Shown here in pieces: positions 1-12,683 of a stretch of DNA of 64,000 bases (positions within the stretch are counted from its first letter, which is position 1; every line of letters starts with the position of its first letter). Under the pieces are notes generated by a model. That model worked only from the letters and a program-made list of their open reading frames with translations. It made no database searches and had not been told where the DNA came from. The DNA is taken from contig OZ005699.1 of NCBI GenBank assembly GCA_963930775.1, positions 3,927,501 through 3,991,500 of the forward strand. Direction: 5' to 3'. The stretch comes from Cliona cf. orientalis. Taxonomy: Eukaryota; Porifera; Demospongiae; Clionaida; Clionaidae. A program made the translations under genes and the position numbers.

Positions 1-354
1 TAGCATATCGCCACACCCACAAGTGTATACGTGGCCCTGTTTGCTTCGCACCACGCCCACTCCGTAATGACGCGGCGTTTATTTGAGGCCCGGTGTTTAT
101 TACGTACACAGCGCCTTATACCCCCGGCGTATAAACGGGGCCTGTGTTTATTCGAGGGAGGCGTTTATTCGAGGAAATATGGTATTAGTAAAGCATAAGG
201 AAATACTATACAAAAAACCACAAAAATGCGCATTAATTATTGCATTTCAACAGATCAAATAAAGATACTGTTGCTTTTCCGGATGCTCACGCAAGACTAA
301 TGCTGATCCAGCACTTCATGATGCCTCTACCCACTTACCTGGCTACCTACCGTA
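1..354. other. Intergenic sequence, no gene seen
   Basis: No coding exon is evident. The first 180 bases repeat a short motif of the form GCGTTTATTCGAGG and variants several times, which looks like the end of a dispersed repeat. The rest is unremarkable AT-rich sequence. Confidence 0.5.
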
Positions 355-744
355 TGGCGGGTAATTTCTTGGGATGCTAATTTTTGTTATTTCATGGTGA
401 CTTGGCAGTCACGAAATCCCCCCCCCCCCACGAAAATCAATGCCTACAGTGATATGCACGATATCATGACAGCACGGCTAACACTTCCCAGTATTAGCAA
501 GCAACAGTAGCCATTGTCATCCACCTGATAGCGTCTTCGACACTAACATCCTTCTATCTCATGCTATTTGTCCAAATCTCTGTAGGTATGGCTTAGTAAC
601 AAAGAAGATTTTGAGCGCGTGTATCAATTACATCATCACTTAAGCAGCAGTGCCATGCCCCTGGACTGGTTGCTATCACGAAATTTAAAATCATGAAATT
701 AATTTTGAGGGCCTTTTCGGACTTTCCACGAAAATTATCCGCCA
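355..744. mobile_element. MITE with TGGCGG(G/A)TAATTT ends and TA duplication
   Basis: The left end reads TGGCGGGTAATTTC and the right end is its inverted counterpart (GAAAATTATCCGCCA), each flanked by TA. The interior of about 390 bp carries no open reading frame and has a C-tract. TA target duplication plus terminal inverted repeats suggests a non-autonomous Tc1/mariner- or pogo-type element; the superfamily is inference. Confidence 0.6.
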
Positions 745-879
745 TATGTTATCTATGTACATTAAGGTACCATTAAATTGCGTGGGCGTGAGGTGGGGGA
801 TATGACACCTAAACCACATCAAAGTCATTAGTGAGGTGCATGTTGTGTAACCACGCCCTTTTAATTGCACAGGTCTCAG

Positions 880-1490
880 GGGTGTGGCTGCTAGAGCCGG
901 AAGTGTTCATTTAATATCCTCCATGGACCGGAAGCCGAGCCGGAAGGGAGGGGCCAGGCCACGCCCAAAACAGCCCCACCCTGTTCCCCAAGGACCACCA
1001 TTCTCAATCAAGTGCCTACTAACCACCGGATGTCCACCGGAAGCCCACAATCAATCCCAATTAAAACACACAGCTTCCTCAAGGCCAAAACACACACAAA
1101 CACTTGGAGGCCGTTCTGCCACACCGCCCACGCAAGAGCTCACCTCATTTCCTGTGTGGGCGGAGTAACAACACGTCATCGCAACCACATCCGCTTCAAA
1201 CCGTCGTCAGCTTCCGTCCAGCCGTACGGGCCCCTCGATCGCACCGCCGTACAGTGCCTCATTAACAGACATGGCCTCACCTTTGACCTCCTGCCACGCC
1301 CCCAAAGCCTCCTCGCGGGGTTCAAAGGTCACCACCGCTTCCGGGACACGCCCACCTATCGCCGAGGCCAAGTCCCAGGCGCCGATGTCCAAGCACTGGC
1401 CCGTGAAGCCACGCCCAATCGGAAGCAATAAAACCTGCATTAACGCACACGCACACACTCCACACAGTGCCAGGAACACGCCCACATGCT
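880..1490 (-). other. GC-rich stretch with open frame, unassigned
   Basis: This stretch is much richer in GC and CpG than its neighbours. On the minus strand one frame is open from about 1485 down to 1207, then after a single TGA continues open to about 1045. There is no in-frame ATG near the start, although an acceptor-like AATGCAG (about 1437) and a donor-like AAAG/GTGAGG (about 1290) would define an exon-sized segment. The predicted peptide resembles nothing I recognise, and both strands are open, as expected of GC-rich sequence. It may be a promoter-type CpG region, an old exon or chance. Confidence 0.2.
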
Positions 1491-1507
1491 TAATTAGGCC
1501 TAATAAG

Positions 1508-1980
1508 CTTTTTTTTTTTTTTTTTTTTTTTTCAAGGCGACCAGAACACTAAGCAGAAAAAAAAATTGTCCAAAAACCACCATATAATCGAGCTGGGTGC
1601 ATAGTGGAACCATACAATGCAAGCAGGCAGCCTAAATTTCAATTTTGTCAAAAAATTGGTAAAGGTCGTCACGTTCATGTGCGCGCGTGGCCCCGCCCCT
1701 CACGTAGCGCGTGGGCGGAAACATTGCAAACGCATGGCTTCCCTGTACAAACATATGGGGAAACTTCAAAGGGCCGTAACTTTAATTCTAAGGCGTGAAT
1801 CAAAATTCCTGAAGGTCAAATCTCTGCATTTGATCCATTCTGCGCGCCGGTGCAAAAATTATGTCCCCAAGTGCTCCCAGTTCCCCCCTGAATTAATTAA
1901 TTAAAAATCTTTTTTTTTTTTCAAGGAGACCACACACTAAGCAGAAAAAAATTGTCCAGAAACCACCACATAGTTCTTAG
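1508..1980. repeat. Duplicated poly-T plus 70-bp motif
   Basis: A poly-T run followed by TCAAGGCGACCAGAACACTA and an AAAAATTGTCCAAAAACCACCA segment at 1510-1600 recurs with few changes at 1908-1980. The pair brackets another dispersed repeat that starts at 1735. The structure suggests direct terminal copies of a retro-type insertion or a local tandem duplication; I cannot tell which. Confidence 0.5.
1735..1900 (+). repeat. Dispersed repeat, copy 1 of 2
   Basis: About 165 bases from ATGGCTTCCCTGTACAAACA to CTGAATTAATT match 2973-3137 at roughly 80 percent by eye. Open frames in it do not align conservatively between the copies, so it is treated as non-coding repeat. Confidence 0.6.
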
Positions 1981-2539
1981 TAGACCCATACAATGAAGGC
2001 AGGCCATCCATGCTCCTAGTAGAGAGCCTAGAAAACTCTGAGTGTATGATCAGTGTTGAGTGAGGTTCAGTACCAGTGGCCCCTGCAACATGTTACTTCC
2101 TACTAGTACTTAAGATCACCACAGCACACACACACAAGGCTAGGGGAAAAGCACAACAAAACTAGAGCTCTATAGAGCACATACCCTGCGCGCACATTGT
2201 GCAATTTATAGATCTGTTTTTGTTGCTGCTTGGTTGCATCAAGGGCTTATAGACATATTAAAGCCATTGGTTATAATATTATAATAGCTATAGGGCTCTT
2301 AGTGATCATGTGACCAGCCAAAACACCACTGACTCTCTCTCTCTCTCTCTGCACCAGATCTAGACTGGGGCTTTGCATTCCAGTCTTACCAGCCTAACGT
2401 GTGCCACTAGCATTATTGACGACCTTTACCAGTCCATAATATTGAATGTTGTGCGCATGAGCAGAAAGCACAAGGCCTGCATGCATAATGCATTGGTGGG
2501 CACTGTCAATAGGCGTGGTTACGAAGGCTAACAAAAAGG

Positions 2540-2740
2540 CACCATTTGTGACGCTTGTGGACCATATCCCTCGATTCGAAGCACACTGAAGTCCGTTTTT
2601 CGCCAAATTCGACTGATTCATTGTGCTTCGCTCAGGTGCCTAGACCTCCAGATATGGCTATTTTTCTGCTAACAACAACGACGACACGACCGATTACTTT
2701 ACCCCCTTGCGCATGCGCGCGGGGTAACAATTTTAGTTAT
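2540..2740 (-). repeat. Dispersed repeat ending in GCGCATGCGC, copy 1 of 3
   Basis: The segment includes TCGATTCGAAGCACACTGAA, a run of ACGACGACAACGA-type codons and ends near CCCCTTGCGCATGCGCGCGGGGTAA. Inverted relatives lie at 45530-45720 and 51005-51250, where the same landmarks occur in reverse order (GCGCATGCGCAAGGGGTAAAG, GTCGTTGT repeats, TCTAGGC). Confidence 0.6.
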
Positions 2741-2972
2741 GTTTCTCAACTCGATGTATTTTTTCACACATCCATGCATGTACAATGTAAAACTGTAGCT
2801 GTATTATGCCACCTACCTCTCAGTAAAAACGGGAAAGCTACTGTTGTGGCTGATTCTTCATCCATTCAGCAAGCCTCTGGATACAATACCAGCTACATGG
2901 TAGCCTAGCCTATGCATGTACTGGCCTAGCGATTTTCTAAATAACGCACACCGGGACTCGAAACATTGCAAA

Positions 2973-3137
2973 GACATGGCTTCCCTATACAAACATATGG
3001 GTGAACTTTATAGGGCCGTAACGTTAATTCTAAGGCGTGTATCAAAATTTTCTCATGTCAAATCTCGTTTTTCGACCCATTCTGCGTGCCCATGTAAAAT
3101 TACATTCCCAAGTGCTCTCAATCCCTCCATGAATTAA
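2973..3137 (+). repeat. Dispersed repeat, copy 2 of 2
   Basis: Second copy of the 1735-1900 repeat, sharing the CATGGCTTCCCTATACAAAC start and the GAATTAATT end. The flanks differ, so the copies are dispersed and not one long duplication. Confidence 0.6.
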
Positions 3138-3140
3138 TTT

Positions 3141-3668
3141 TGTATCTTTTTTTCTACTTAGTGTGTAACTACTTAGTGTTTAATTAGTGTTTAATAAGTC
3201 GTTGCGGTTAATAGTTAAGAAAGAATGCTTTGATCTTGCTTTGATGTGGGCAATTACCGGTGTTTTCTTCAGGGGCCACTTCCGGTCGCTAATTACACGC
3301 GCATAATCATCCCTGGCCGATTCTGGACACGCCCACCTTCGACCAAAAGCACTCGTATGGCCTCTTCGGCCACGCCCCTTCACGATTCGCTAATTGAATT
3401 AGCCATTCCTGACGCTCACGCCCACGCAATTAAATGGTACCTTAATTATTGTACATACCTGCAAAGAGGAGAGACGCTGGAACTGGTGATGAGGAATGTT
3501 GATTGGAGAATACTCTAGTCGTCACAAGTTATCCGATCAATATTGGATTGCTTACATACTGGAGTCAAGAGTGAGGCTTGCACCTGATACTCAAATTATA
3601 GTGAATGGGTGCCTCATGATGTGAACCCACACCACGAAGAAGATATCTGAACATACTTATCAAACTCG
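3141..3668. other. Intergenic sequence, no gene seen
   Basis: Mixed-composition sequence with several CACGCCC motifs around 3330-3425 that recur across non-coding parts of the window. No splice-supported exon was found. Confidence 0.4.
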
Positions 3669-3669
3669 T

Positions 3670-3670
<1 letters not shown>

Positions 3671-3739
<69 letters not shown>
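3671..3739. repeat. (GA)n microsatellite
   Basis: An uninterrupted run of about 34 GA dinucleotides. Frames translated through it are artefacts of the repeat. Confidence 0.97.
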
Positions 3740-3743
<4 letters not shown>

Positions 3744-4120
3744 GATCAACATACCTAGCGTGCTTGCGTTCGGCGGCCAGGTACTACTCTCATTGACTCT
3801 CATCGCCGTACACATCACTGGCCTTACCAGTACCACGGCACGGACGGTTCCATACGTATAATATACGGACGCGTACGCGCGACTACAAACGTGACGTAGG
3901 CAAAGACTAGGATCTAGGACTAGGTGCCGTGACGTCTGACGGTGTGTGCATGCGCGTGTGTGCATGCGCGAGTGTGCTTGCTCACCAGGGCCTGCACAGC
4001 ATTATCATCATTGAGTGATTGAGTCTCATATTTATACACAACACAATGCACTATTAATAATTTAACAATAAAAAAGTAATGGTGGGTAGCTTTCATAAGA
4101 ATAATCTGACTGCAGATAGC

Positions 4121-5073
4121 TCATGACATCCGAGTGCAGAGCTTGGGATCACACTGAGGATTTATTGGTCGAATACTAGTATTAAGGTCTGGATCACACA
4201 GCTTATTAAGAGTATCACGATAACCATAGTTTATATTCTGTACTGTACAGTTGTCAAGGACTCTGTGATTCATCCAGGCACAGGTGTGGATTTCGTGAGG
4301 TTGAGTGTCATCCAGGAATTCCCGAACATTTTTAAATGTATTTTCAAGTCTCTCATAGAGATCAATGCGTTGGTAGATCTCTTCCAGTAGGGATAGATCA
4401 ATGTTGGTGCAGTCAGGAATATGGATGTCAGGAGACTCATTGAGCTGTGTGTATTAAAATTAATATTAATGACATAACGCAATGAATTGATTATTGCAGT
4501 ACCCACCCATAGACATGACTCTTCAGCAACTTTTCCTAACAGCAGCTGTGCCAATGCAAGTTGAGGGTCTGAATTCATTGCGTCCTTCATTCTGATCAGT
4601 TCCATCACAGACTTAATGGTAGCAGCATGATTGCTGTTATTTTCAATGCCAGGAGTCTCTGGTGAAAACTTGTTTAGTACCTGCGTAATTAAAGATAATA
4701 ATTATTATCATTGAGTTTATTGCCCGGATTGATTGTGGGAAGTAATTATCATCAAAAGGAACCACTATTTCCACTCGATTGAGCTAACGAGGATCAAACT
4801 TAATACGCTAGTTCCCTGCCTTATTAAGACATAATAATATTTTCTTACCGGTGTTTTAGTAATGAATAATTTTTGAGCATAGAGTGCATCAAACACTTTG
4901 TGTCCAGAACTAACTCCAACATCATATGAATCATAGTAGCTACTTTTGGTTTCGCATGCCGTGCTTATATTAAGCCGTTCTGAAGCACAACTCTGAAATC
5001 TTGTTGCGATTAGGAGCAGTGAGATGAAAGCAGCTACGTAGAAGAGTGATTGTGATTGCTGCCAGTAAATCAT
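4121..5073 (-). CDS. Secreted helical cysteine protein, copy 1 (3 exons, 240 aa)
   Basis: Unrecognised family, defined here from its four copies in the window. Exons: 5073-4849 (75 codons), 4680-4507 (58 codons) and 4444-4121 (107 codons plus TGA). All introns are phase 0 with GT..AG ends. Residues about 10-25 form a hydrophobic signal peptide (FYVAAFISLLLIA). A helix-like segment GHKVFDALYAQKLFIT closes exon 1; exon 2 encodes two amphipathic stretches, the second ending KVAEESCLW; exon 3 has a long helix (SLLEEIYQRIDLYERLENTF) and a tail with six cysteines, including TCAW. With no second membrane segment the product should be secreted. The helical content and all-phase-0 introns recall helical cytokines, but no homology is claimed. 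Copy 2 at 7764-8771 is very similar and points the opposite way. Confidence 0.85.
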
Positions 5074-6845
5074 GATTGTCGTAGTCGAAGTGATTCAAAT
5101 TCTTGTGAGTTGCTTTTGCTGAAATTTGAATGTAAGTGGATGATCGACTTGCTACTTCCACTTTCATTTCCAGCCTTTTATACCCAAGTCAGTGGGTACT
5201 AGGTAAGCCATACATGTGGATGTGGTCAATTAGGAACCATCTGGTGAAACCTAATCCATGCAGTGCATACCACATCTCCCTGGATACCAGTAACACTAGC
5301 ATCAACAACTTGCAACCGAAACTTACTAACTTACATCCCACTCTAACTTGAATTGATTGAGTTTTATCATGATAATTTCTGACTCCATGTGAGTATATAT
5401 AATATAATAATATCATAGAGGCAGTAGCATAGGAAGCTATAGCATGAATGTTTCCAGGTATTCCCCCAAGTTCAAATGGAGACACACTTCCAATGATCCC
5501 AGAATAAGTAGGCAGGTAGTAACAATAATTCTGCATAGCAATCAATGTAATAGCTACATATAGTTATTAGCAAGATCATTTTAGAGGAATCGCAAGAACC
5601 TCGTTTATTTGCTTCCTCTATACAGAGCTATGTGACTGTGAGGTTATGGTTAAGAATACATGTATACAGTGCTTTGCAGCTTACTTAGTTTTGACAGTCT
5701 GCAATAAAAGAAGAAGAAAAAGAACAGACCACTACATCTGTTAGCCATTAGATTTTTTGAGACATGCTATTCCTCAAAGACAATGTAGCTATAATATTAG
5801 TATTAAAATTTTATGTACTTTTTAGCTATACTCTATTTAGCTAGTTAGTAACAAAATTAATGAGCAGGCTTACTAGGCAAAGTATGCTGGAAAATTAGTC
5901 TAATGAAAAGAATATAATAATATTATAGGTAAGCATAACTTTGAGAGTGATTATGCCATGAGACATAGGTAAGTACTGTTCCACGTATCCCAGTATGGAT
6001 TAATGTATTTTGGCTAAGTGCTGGCTAGCTCATATACATAAAATAAATGTTAAAATTTAATACAGACCGTGATGCATGCAAGCAGACCTAAGCCTAAGGA
6101 GAATTATAATGGATACTAATCCATCACCTTGGAATGCATTGTGGTTGCCAGCTATTAAGCTTCTCATTGACTGCACTAAAATTACTTCCTGAATATCAGA
6201 TTCTAATAGTGCCTGATCCATGTTCGAAGTTAGCACTGACTTCCACTTCCACAAGACTATCACTAACACAGGAAGCACTGAGACCCACTACAAAATTAAT
6301 ATTATTATTATTGATGGCCACATACAAGTTTCCTGGGAGACATGACGTCACTTCTCAGCGCTAAGACAAAATTTTTTACTTTACTTGCACTTGTAGCTAC
6401 CATGCATGATGGAATCAACTTTATCCATCCAGTGCAAGATCATCCTTGCATTTAGGCTAGGATCTGTAATTAACTTGCTATTACAGGTCTGTCTAAATAA
6501 TTATAGTATTGAGCTACAGCAATGCCTGCACTGCTGCGCGTGCACGTGTGCATGTGTGATTGCTCTGAGTCCACTACAAAAATTATTATGATGCTGATAC
6601 CATGGTACAACAGGAGTAATACCAGGCGCTGATCCAGAAAATTTACATGGAAGGTGGCTGACGGGGTGGCTACCCATAGTAAACCATACTGGTGCATAGG
6701 GGGTGGCTGGTTAATAATGGTGGACATCTCCTATACTACATTGTATAAAAGAACTGGTGAAGGGGGGTGGCTAGCCACCCTATCCAACCCCCCCCCCCCC
6801 CCGATCAGCCCCCTGAATACTGCTGCTGTCACTCTCTCACCCTCT
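5074..6845. other. Intergenic, shared upstream region of copies 1 and 2
   Basis: AT-rich sequence between the divergent copies. It contains no splice-supported exon. Promoters of both genes presumably lie somewhere between 5074 and 7763. I see no clear conserved TATA or other element. Confidence 0.4.
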
Positions 6846-7763
<918 letters not shown>

Positions 7764-8771
7764 ATGATTCAGAAACTATCATCACAGCACCTAGCCATGT
7801 TTGCTACCCTGCTTTTGATAAGTGCAAGATCAGAGAGCTGCACTTCACAGTATCCAGAACGGCCTACTGCAAGCAAGGCATGTAGAACCAAAAATTGCTA
7901 CTATGATTCGTATAATGTTAGAGTTAGTCCTGGACACAAAGTATTGGATGCACTCTATGCTCAAAAACTATTCATTACTAACAATCAAATAGGGGTAAGA
8001 AAATTAAGAGTATAATAATTATTATAATATCCTTAGATTAATGGTTAAAAGTAATATTAAAGCATTGTGTCATTGATGGCCTATTAGCCTCGTTAGCTCA
8101 ATGCAGCAGAAATAGCAGTCCCAAAATTAATAACAATAAAATTATGCCCAACGATCAATGCAGGCAATAAGCTCAGTATACAAACCATTATTACCTCTAA
8201 TTACGCAGGTACTAAACAAGTTTTCACCAGAGACTCCTGGCATTGAAAATAACAGGGATCATGCTGCTACCATTAAGTCTGTGATAGAACTGATTAGAAT
8301 GAAGGACGCAATGAATTCAGACCCTCAACTTGCATTGGCACAGCTGCTGTTAGGAAAAGTTGCTGAAGAGTCATGTCTATGGGTGAGTACCGCAATAAAC
8401 AATTGCACAAGTGCATCTATGTCATTAAAATACACACACAGCTCAATGAGTCTCCTGACATCCATATTCCTGACTGCACCAACATTGATCCATCCCTACT
8501 GGAAGAGATCTACCAACGCATTGATCTCTATGAGAGAATTGAGAATTCATTTAATGATGTTCACGAATTCCTGAAAGAGACTCAATTGAGATATCAACCT
8601 CATGAAATCCACACCTGTGCCTGGATGAATCACAGAGTCCTTGACGACTGTGCGGTCCAGAATATAAACTATAGTCATCGTGACACTCTTAATAAGCTGT
8701 GCAATCCAGCACTTATTGATGACATCAGACCATTCGGATGTGATCCCCAGCTCTGCATTCGGATATCATGA
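7764..8771 (+). CDS. Secreted helical cysteine protein, copy 2 (3 exons, 244 aa)
   Basis: Divergent sister of copy 1. Exons 7764-7994 (77 codons), 8209-8382 (58 codons) and 8442-8771 (109 codons plus TGA), again all phase 0. The signal peptide core is HLAMFATLLLISA. The mature part keeps GHKVLDALYAQKLFIT, an exon 2 nearly identical to copy 1 with KVAEESCLW at its end, and the exon-3 helix SLLEEIYQRIDLYERIENSF followed by six cysteines (DCTNID, TCAWMN, DDCAVQ, NKLCNP, FGCDP, QLC). It differs from copy 1 mainly in the N-terminal mature segment and near the C-terminus. Expected to be exported; role unknown. Three exons of uniform phase, conserved structure and high similarity support a functional gene. 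Confidence 0.88.
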
Positions 8772-9627
8772 ACTAACTATCTGCAGTCAGATCATCCGGT
8801 CTAGTTTGTGTACTAAATTTATGAAGAGTTACTCACCATCATAATGCTGCATCTGTTGTTTGCGTTGTATAATTATTATGATAATAATATTATTATTGAT
8901 ATTCATTGTACACAAATGAAGCAACTCTGGAATGCAGGTAATCCATGAGTAGGCTTTGACCAATTATGCTGACATAATTTCACAATGATAGGGACAAATT
9001 TTGGTGGCATTAGCATTGAGCATAATGCTAGCATAATAGGTAGGCTCAGATTTACCAAATTGTGGGTATGGGTAGGGTGTGATTAGCGAAACTGAGGTGT
9101 GGTTTGATCTTGACCACATGGTACATGGTCTAGAATGGCTGCCAGTACTAGCTCTATATCTAGTGACCTAATTAAGTAAAAGCTCAAGAATTCCCCGAAT
9201 GGTCGAATGCATGCAAGAAAGCACTTCTATTTCAACCATCATCAGCTGCATCAGTCTAAGAGAGAGTATTCTCTATTATTTTTTTGTCAAATTCGTTCAA
9301 AAATCGCCAAGAACAAGAGAGTATATACAAACCTCTGTTATGATTCAATACAATTCATGATGTGATGCTGTATAATTTTTTACTGATTAATTATGATTTT
9401 GATCATTAAAAGCATAATATGAGCATAATGCGAGCATAATAGGATGGTGGAATAATAGGCAGAACTCTGAGCATACAAGAAGAGAATAATAGGCAATTTT
9501 TTGAGCATAATAATTGGTCAAAGCCTATCCATGAGCGACTATTTAGTCTGACTTTTTGTAGCTATGTGATACTCGTAGTCATCCTCAGCATGACAAGGTG
9601 ATAAGGACTGGGCCATGAGATACACAA
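8772..9627. repeat. Intergenic with dispersed GAGCATAAT-type repeats
   Basis: No gene seen. Motifs such as GAGCATAATGCTAGCATAATAGG recur at 8975-9060 and 9405-9530. The same dispersed repeat appears at 14085-14200, 46440-46520 and 54625-54715. Confidence 0.5.
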
Positions 9628-10088
9628 CAGTGGCGTAGGAAGATGTTTTTGAGCAGGGGGGCTGAAAGTAAGCAGGTGAATACTTGCTTTATGCGCGCAT
9701 AGCGCGCGAAAGCTAGGTGGATCTGGGGGTATGCTCCCCCAGGAAAATTTTGGAGTTTTAGACCTTCTGAGAGCTTTTCTAGTGCATTTTTGAGGACATT
9801 CTGGACTCTTAGCTTGTCATATGTGAACATAGATCAGTAGTGACTACTGATCTGTGTTCACATGTGACAATTATTGATATCTACACACCGTGGGGCTAAG
9901 ATACACCACAATCATGAATAACTCAACCCTGATTGTGGCAACAGATGAAAAGGAAAGTGCAAACCTCAGAGGGTGAGCCCCACCCCCTGGCTTGTACAGC
10001 AGTCTAAAAATCAGAGGGGCTCTGCCCCCCCAATCTTATGACTGGGGGGCAATTGCCCCCCCCCAGCCCCCTGGTTCTTACGCCAGTG
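9628..10088. mobile_element. CAGTGGCG-ended DNA transposon relic, copy 1 (461 bp)
   Basis: Starts CAGTGGCGTAGGAAGATG and ends TTACGCCAGTG, giving imperfect terminal inverted repeats. It is flanked on both sides by CACAA, a 5-bp target duplication. It carries a 26-bp near-palindrome at 9816-9868 and G/C tracts, and has no transposase. A second copy sits at 40210-40679 with its own 5-bp duplication. Ends of CAGNGGCG type are common in hAT-like elements, but hAT elements usually make 8-bp duplications, so superfamily assignment is open. Confidence 0.75.
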
Positions 10089-10093
10089 CACAA

Positions 10094-10260
10094 CATAGGC
10101 GTAGGAACCATGGGGCCCGGGCTCCGGGGGCTGGTGCCCCCCTTGACTATGTTTTCTGATAGTTACATAGCTAGACTCAATTTTATACACACTGATCATA
10201 CTGCCCTTGCCTATAGATCTATAGAGCCCCCCTTTACCAAACCATCTTCCTATACCCCTG
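10094..10260. mobile_element. CATAGGCGTAGGAA-ended short element
   Basis: Begins CATAGGCGTAGGAACC directly after the right CACAA duplication of the preceding element and ends CCATCTTCCTATACCCCTG, an imperfect inverted copy. The right flank CGCAA matches the left flank CACAA at four of five bases. It is related by its ends to 18487-18823. Confidence 0.5.
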
Positions 10261-10506
10261 CGCAAATAGCTACAGTTCAACTATCTACAGTGCAACCAAG
10301 CAAGAGAGCAAACCTTTTTTATTTCAGAATTTGAGCCTATTTTGGCTCATAAAATAAAATCTATTATAGACAAGAGTTTGAAATTTGGTACCAATCTTCT
10401 TCAACATAAACTCTACACAGAATTTAAATTATGGGATATAACTGTGATTACTTCCATTTTATGGCTTCATAAGATAACATGGCTCTCCAAAATATGTTAG
10501 GCACAT

Positions 10507-10576
10507 CATATGGACGTGCATGACTGGGTAGAGTGGTTAAGAGTGTGCACTCTACCCAGTCATGTACGTCCATATG
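10507..10576. repeat. 28-bp inverted repeat hairpin
   Basis: Arms 10507-10534 and 10549-10576 pair along 28 positions with one or two non-Watson-Crick positions around a 14-base loop. It lies outside any gene. It could be a short foldback element or a transcribed hairpin. Confidence 0.8.
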
Positions 10577-11511
10577 AAGTTAATTTAACATGAGTGTAGA
10601 GGCTGTGGAGTGCATTGCTAACCAGATATTATCCGTAAATCCCTTTCGGAGGGCCAAATATGTTAGGCACATTTTTTCCTATTTAGTTCTGTTTAAGGAA
10701 TTCCACTCGGTGGCCCGATAGTACTTGTAATGAAGTTACTAAATCCCAAATGTGAAGTCTTGACTCCTTACCACTTCCGAGATATAGCCACTTTTATCCA
10801 AAATCTGTGAAAAATCTATGAAAACTGGTCCGCACATATGTGGCTTCTGTATTAGCTACGGAGGGGGATATATGGGAAATTTGCAATTTTGTAAAACACA
10901 ATAAAAATGATTGTTGTGGCCATTTTGATATCAAGTAGGTTTATCTGTATAGTTTTTAGCCCAAAACTATGGTTTTAAAAGGTTTTGCTCTCTTGCTTGG
11001 TTGCACTAATAATATTTATAGTACTATAATATTATAGGCTAGGTATGTTGGCCGATGTATCATGAAAGTTCATTATGAAGTTGTTGTGACATCGTCCCTC
11101 ACTCTCATTCTCCCTTTCTTTCTCCTTCTCTACCTACTTTGTTTTAATTGCTCTCCAGTTCCCTCCCCTCTCGATCACATATTTTGTAGATATTATTATG
11201 TGTTTGATCAGTATGTGGTGTGGGTTCATGTCAGCAATTACATTGGCAGTGAGGCACCCATTCACTATTATTGATGGTCTCATGCCACCCCAGTGAGAGC
11301 CTGCATTATTATAAAGATTGCATAGTAGTTAATACCTCCCCTCCTCCGTGTGTTCCACGGTGTTGACGTTGTTGTGACTACCAGTATGTAAGGAAGGTCT
11401 GAAATATATTATAGCTACTGGAGTAGCTTCAGACCTTAGGGCTTTATTTATCTCTCTGAAATATGTGATGAAACAATGATTTGCTTGCAATAGATAGAGC
11501 CAAATAAACTG
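10577..11511. other. Intergenic sequence, no gene seen
   Basis: Contains a repeat of ATGTTAGGCACAT also found at 10494 and general AT-rich sequence. No supported exon. Confidence 0.4.
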
Positions 11512-11785
11512 CAAGGGTGTAGATGGGGGGGGGGGGGGGGGGGGCTAGCGCTTTAGCCCCCCAATTTTTGAGCAATAATTTATATACTATGATGTTAAAG
11601 TTAGATGAAATTCTAGTTGTATTCACTGTAATGATAGTTGGATAGCCAAAAATGTGCAACAAATTTGAGATATAATTGCTAATTTTAATGGTTCTGGACA
11701 AATAGGATCAAAATTTTGCGCAAAATTGTCACAAAGCCCCCCCCCCCCCCCCCCCCCCACTTAGAAAATCATGTCTATACCCTTG
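11512..11785. mobile_element. Short inverted-repeat element with G/C tracts
   Basis: Left end CAAGGGTGTAGA and right end TCTATACCCTTG are perfect 12-bp inverted repeats. Just inside lie a long G tract and a long C tract, which could pair. The interior is non-coding. Flanks share AAACT-like bases but a clean target duplication could not be fixed. Confidence 0.55.
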
Positions 11786-12683
11786 AAACTTCATGCAGCA
11801 CTGGCCCTAGCACTCAAAGTTTGCATGTACCCACCAGTGGTCGCTTGCTATACATATTACTAAATCCCTAAGTTGCCTGAAAGTCTCTCATTATTGACTT
11901 GTTATCTCACATGCATGCACAAAGGGATAGTGATCAGTTTTGTCTAAATTTCATGATCTGCACCTAGTCTATTAGGCGTAGGAAGATGATCTGGTAAACG
12001 GGTCCTCTTATGCCTATTTGTACACTAAATTGATAACATAAAAATTAACACTTCAGAGCAAAATGTGACTTTGTGTGCGTTCCACTCAAAAATTTCATGG
12101 GTGCACCAGCACCCGCTGCACCCACGCTTCCTATGCCAGTGATCTTCTAGAAACTGTGCTTGTGAAGATAAGAGTTGTTGATGATCAGACATGGTATTAA
12201 CTTTGGGAATGCTTGCACTGTTGTTGCATGATATTTTGAAAACAAGTTGATGATGTTTTGTATGCATTGATGCACATTAATTTTAAGTAATAATTAGGTA
12301 TTCCACTCTCTCTTATGAGCATATGTTTTCCAATCCCTCAAACTTCGAGGTAGTTTATAATCCATCAATACATGATCAAATTCTAAGATCCTTATATAAT
12401 TTTAGGCATACTGATCATTGCCAACTTAGCCAATGTAGGAAGTTAAGTTATCACACAGCACTAGTCAATAGTCATGCAATACATTAGTGCATGCTGATTA
12501 TATTATAGAAGGCTAAAGCTTGCACTGCAATTAAATTAATCCTCTAGAGGATTGATATTTGAAAACAGATCATTACAAAACATCTCTAATATCACTGATT
12601 GTAATCTTTGGGAAAAAGTATTGAATGTATTTGAATGTGAGCAGACAAGTATTATACTGCGGTGCTGTATGTATGCCCAAGCC
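11786..12683. other. Intergenic, 5' flank of the death-domain receptor
   Basis: Includes a fragment (about 11973-12141) with GGCGTAGGAAGATG and CTTCCTATGCCAGTG ends resembling the 9628 element family. Similarity to the 53-kb copy starts near 12574, so the promoter-proximal 110 bases are shared between the two gene copies and the rest is not. Confidence 0.4.

Noticed and set aside
884..1168. 94-codon plus-strand frame in the GC-rich stretch
   Set aside because: Overlaps an equally open minus-strand frame, is low complexity (Pro/Arg/His) and has no splice or family support.
3660..3965. Open frame on the minus strand across the GA repeat
   Set aside because: Its end is microsatellite translation and the rest has no motif or splice support.
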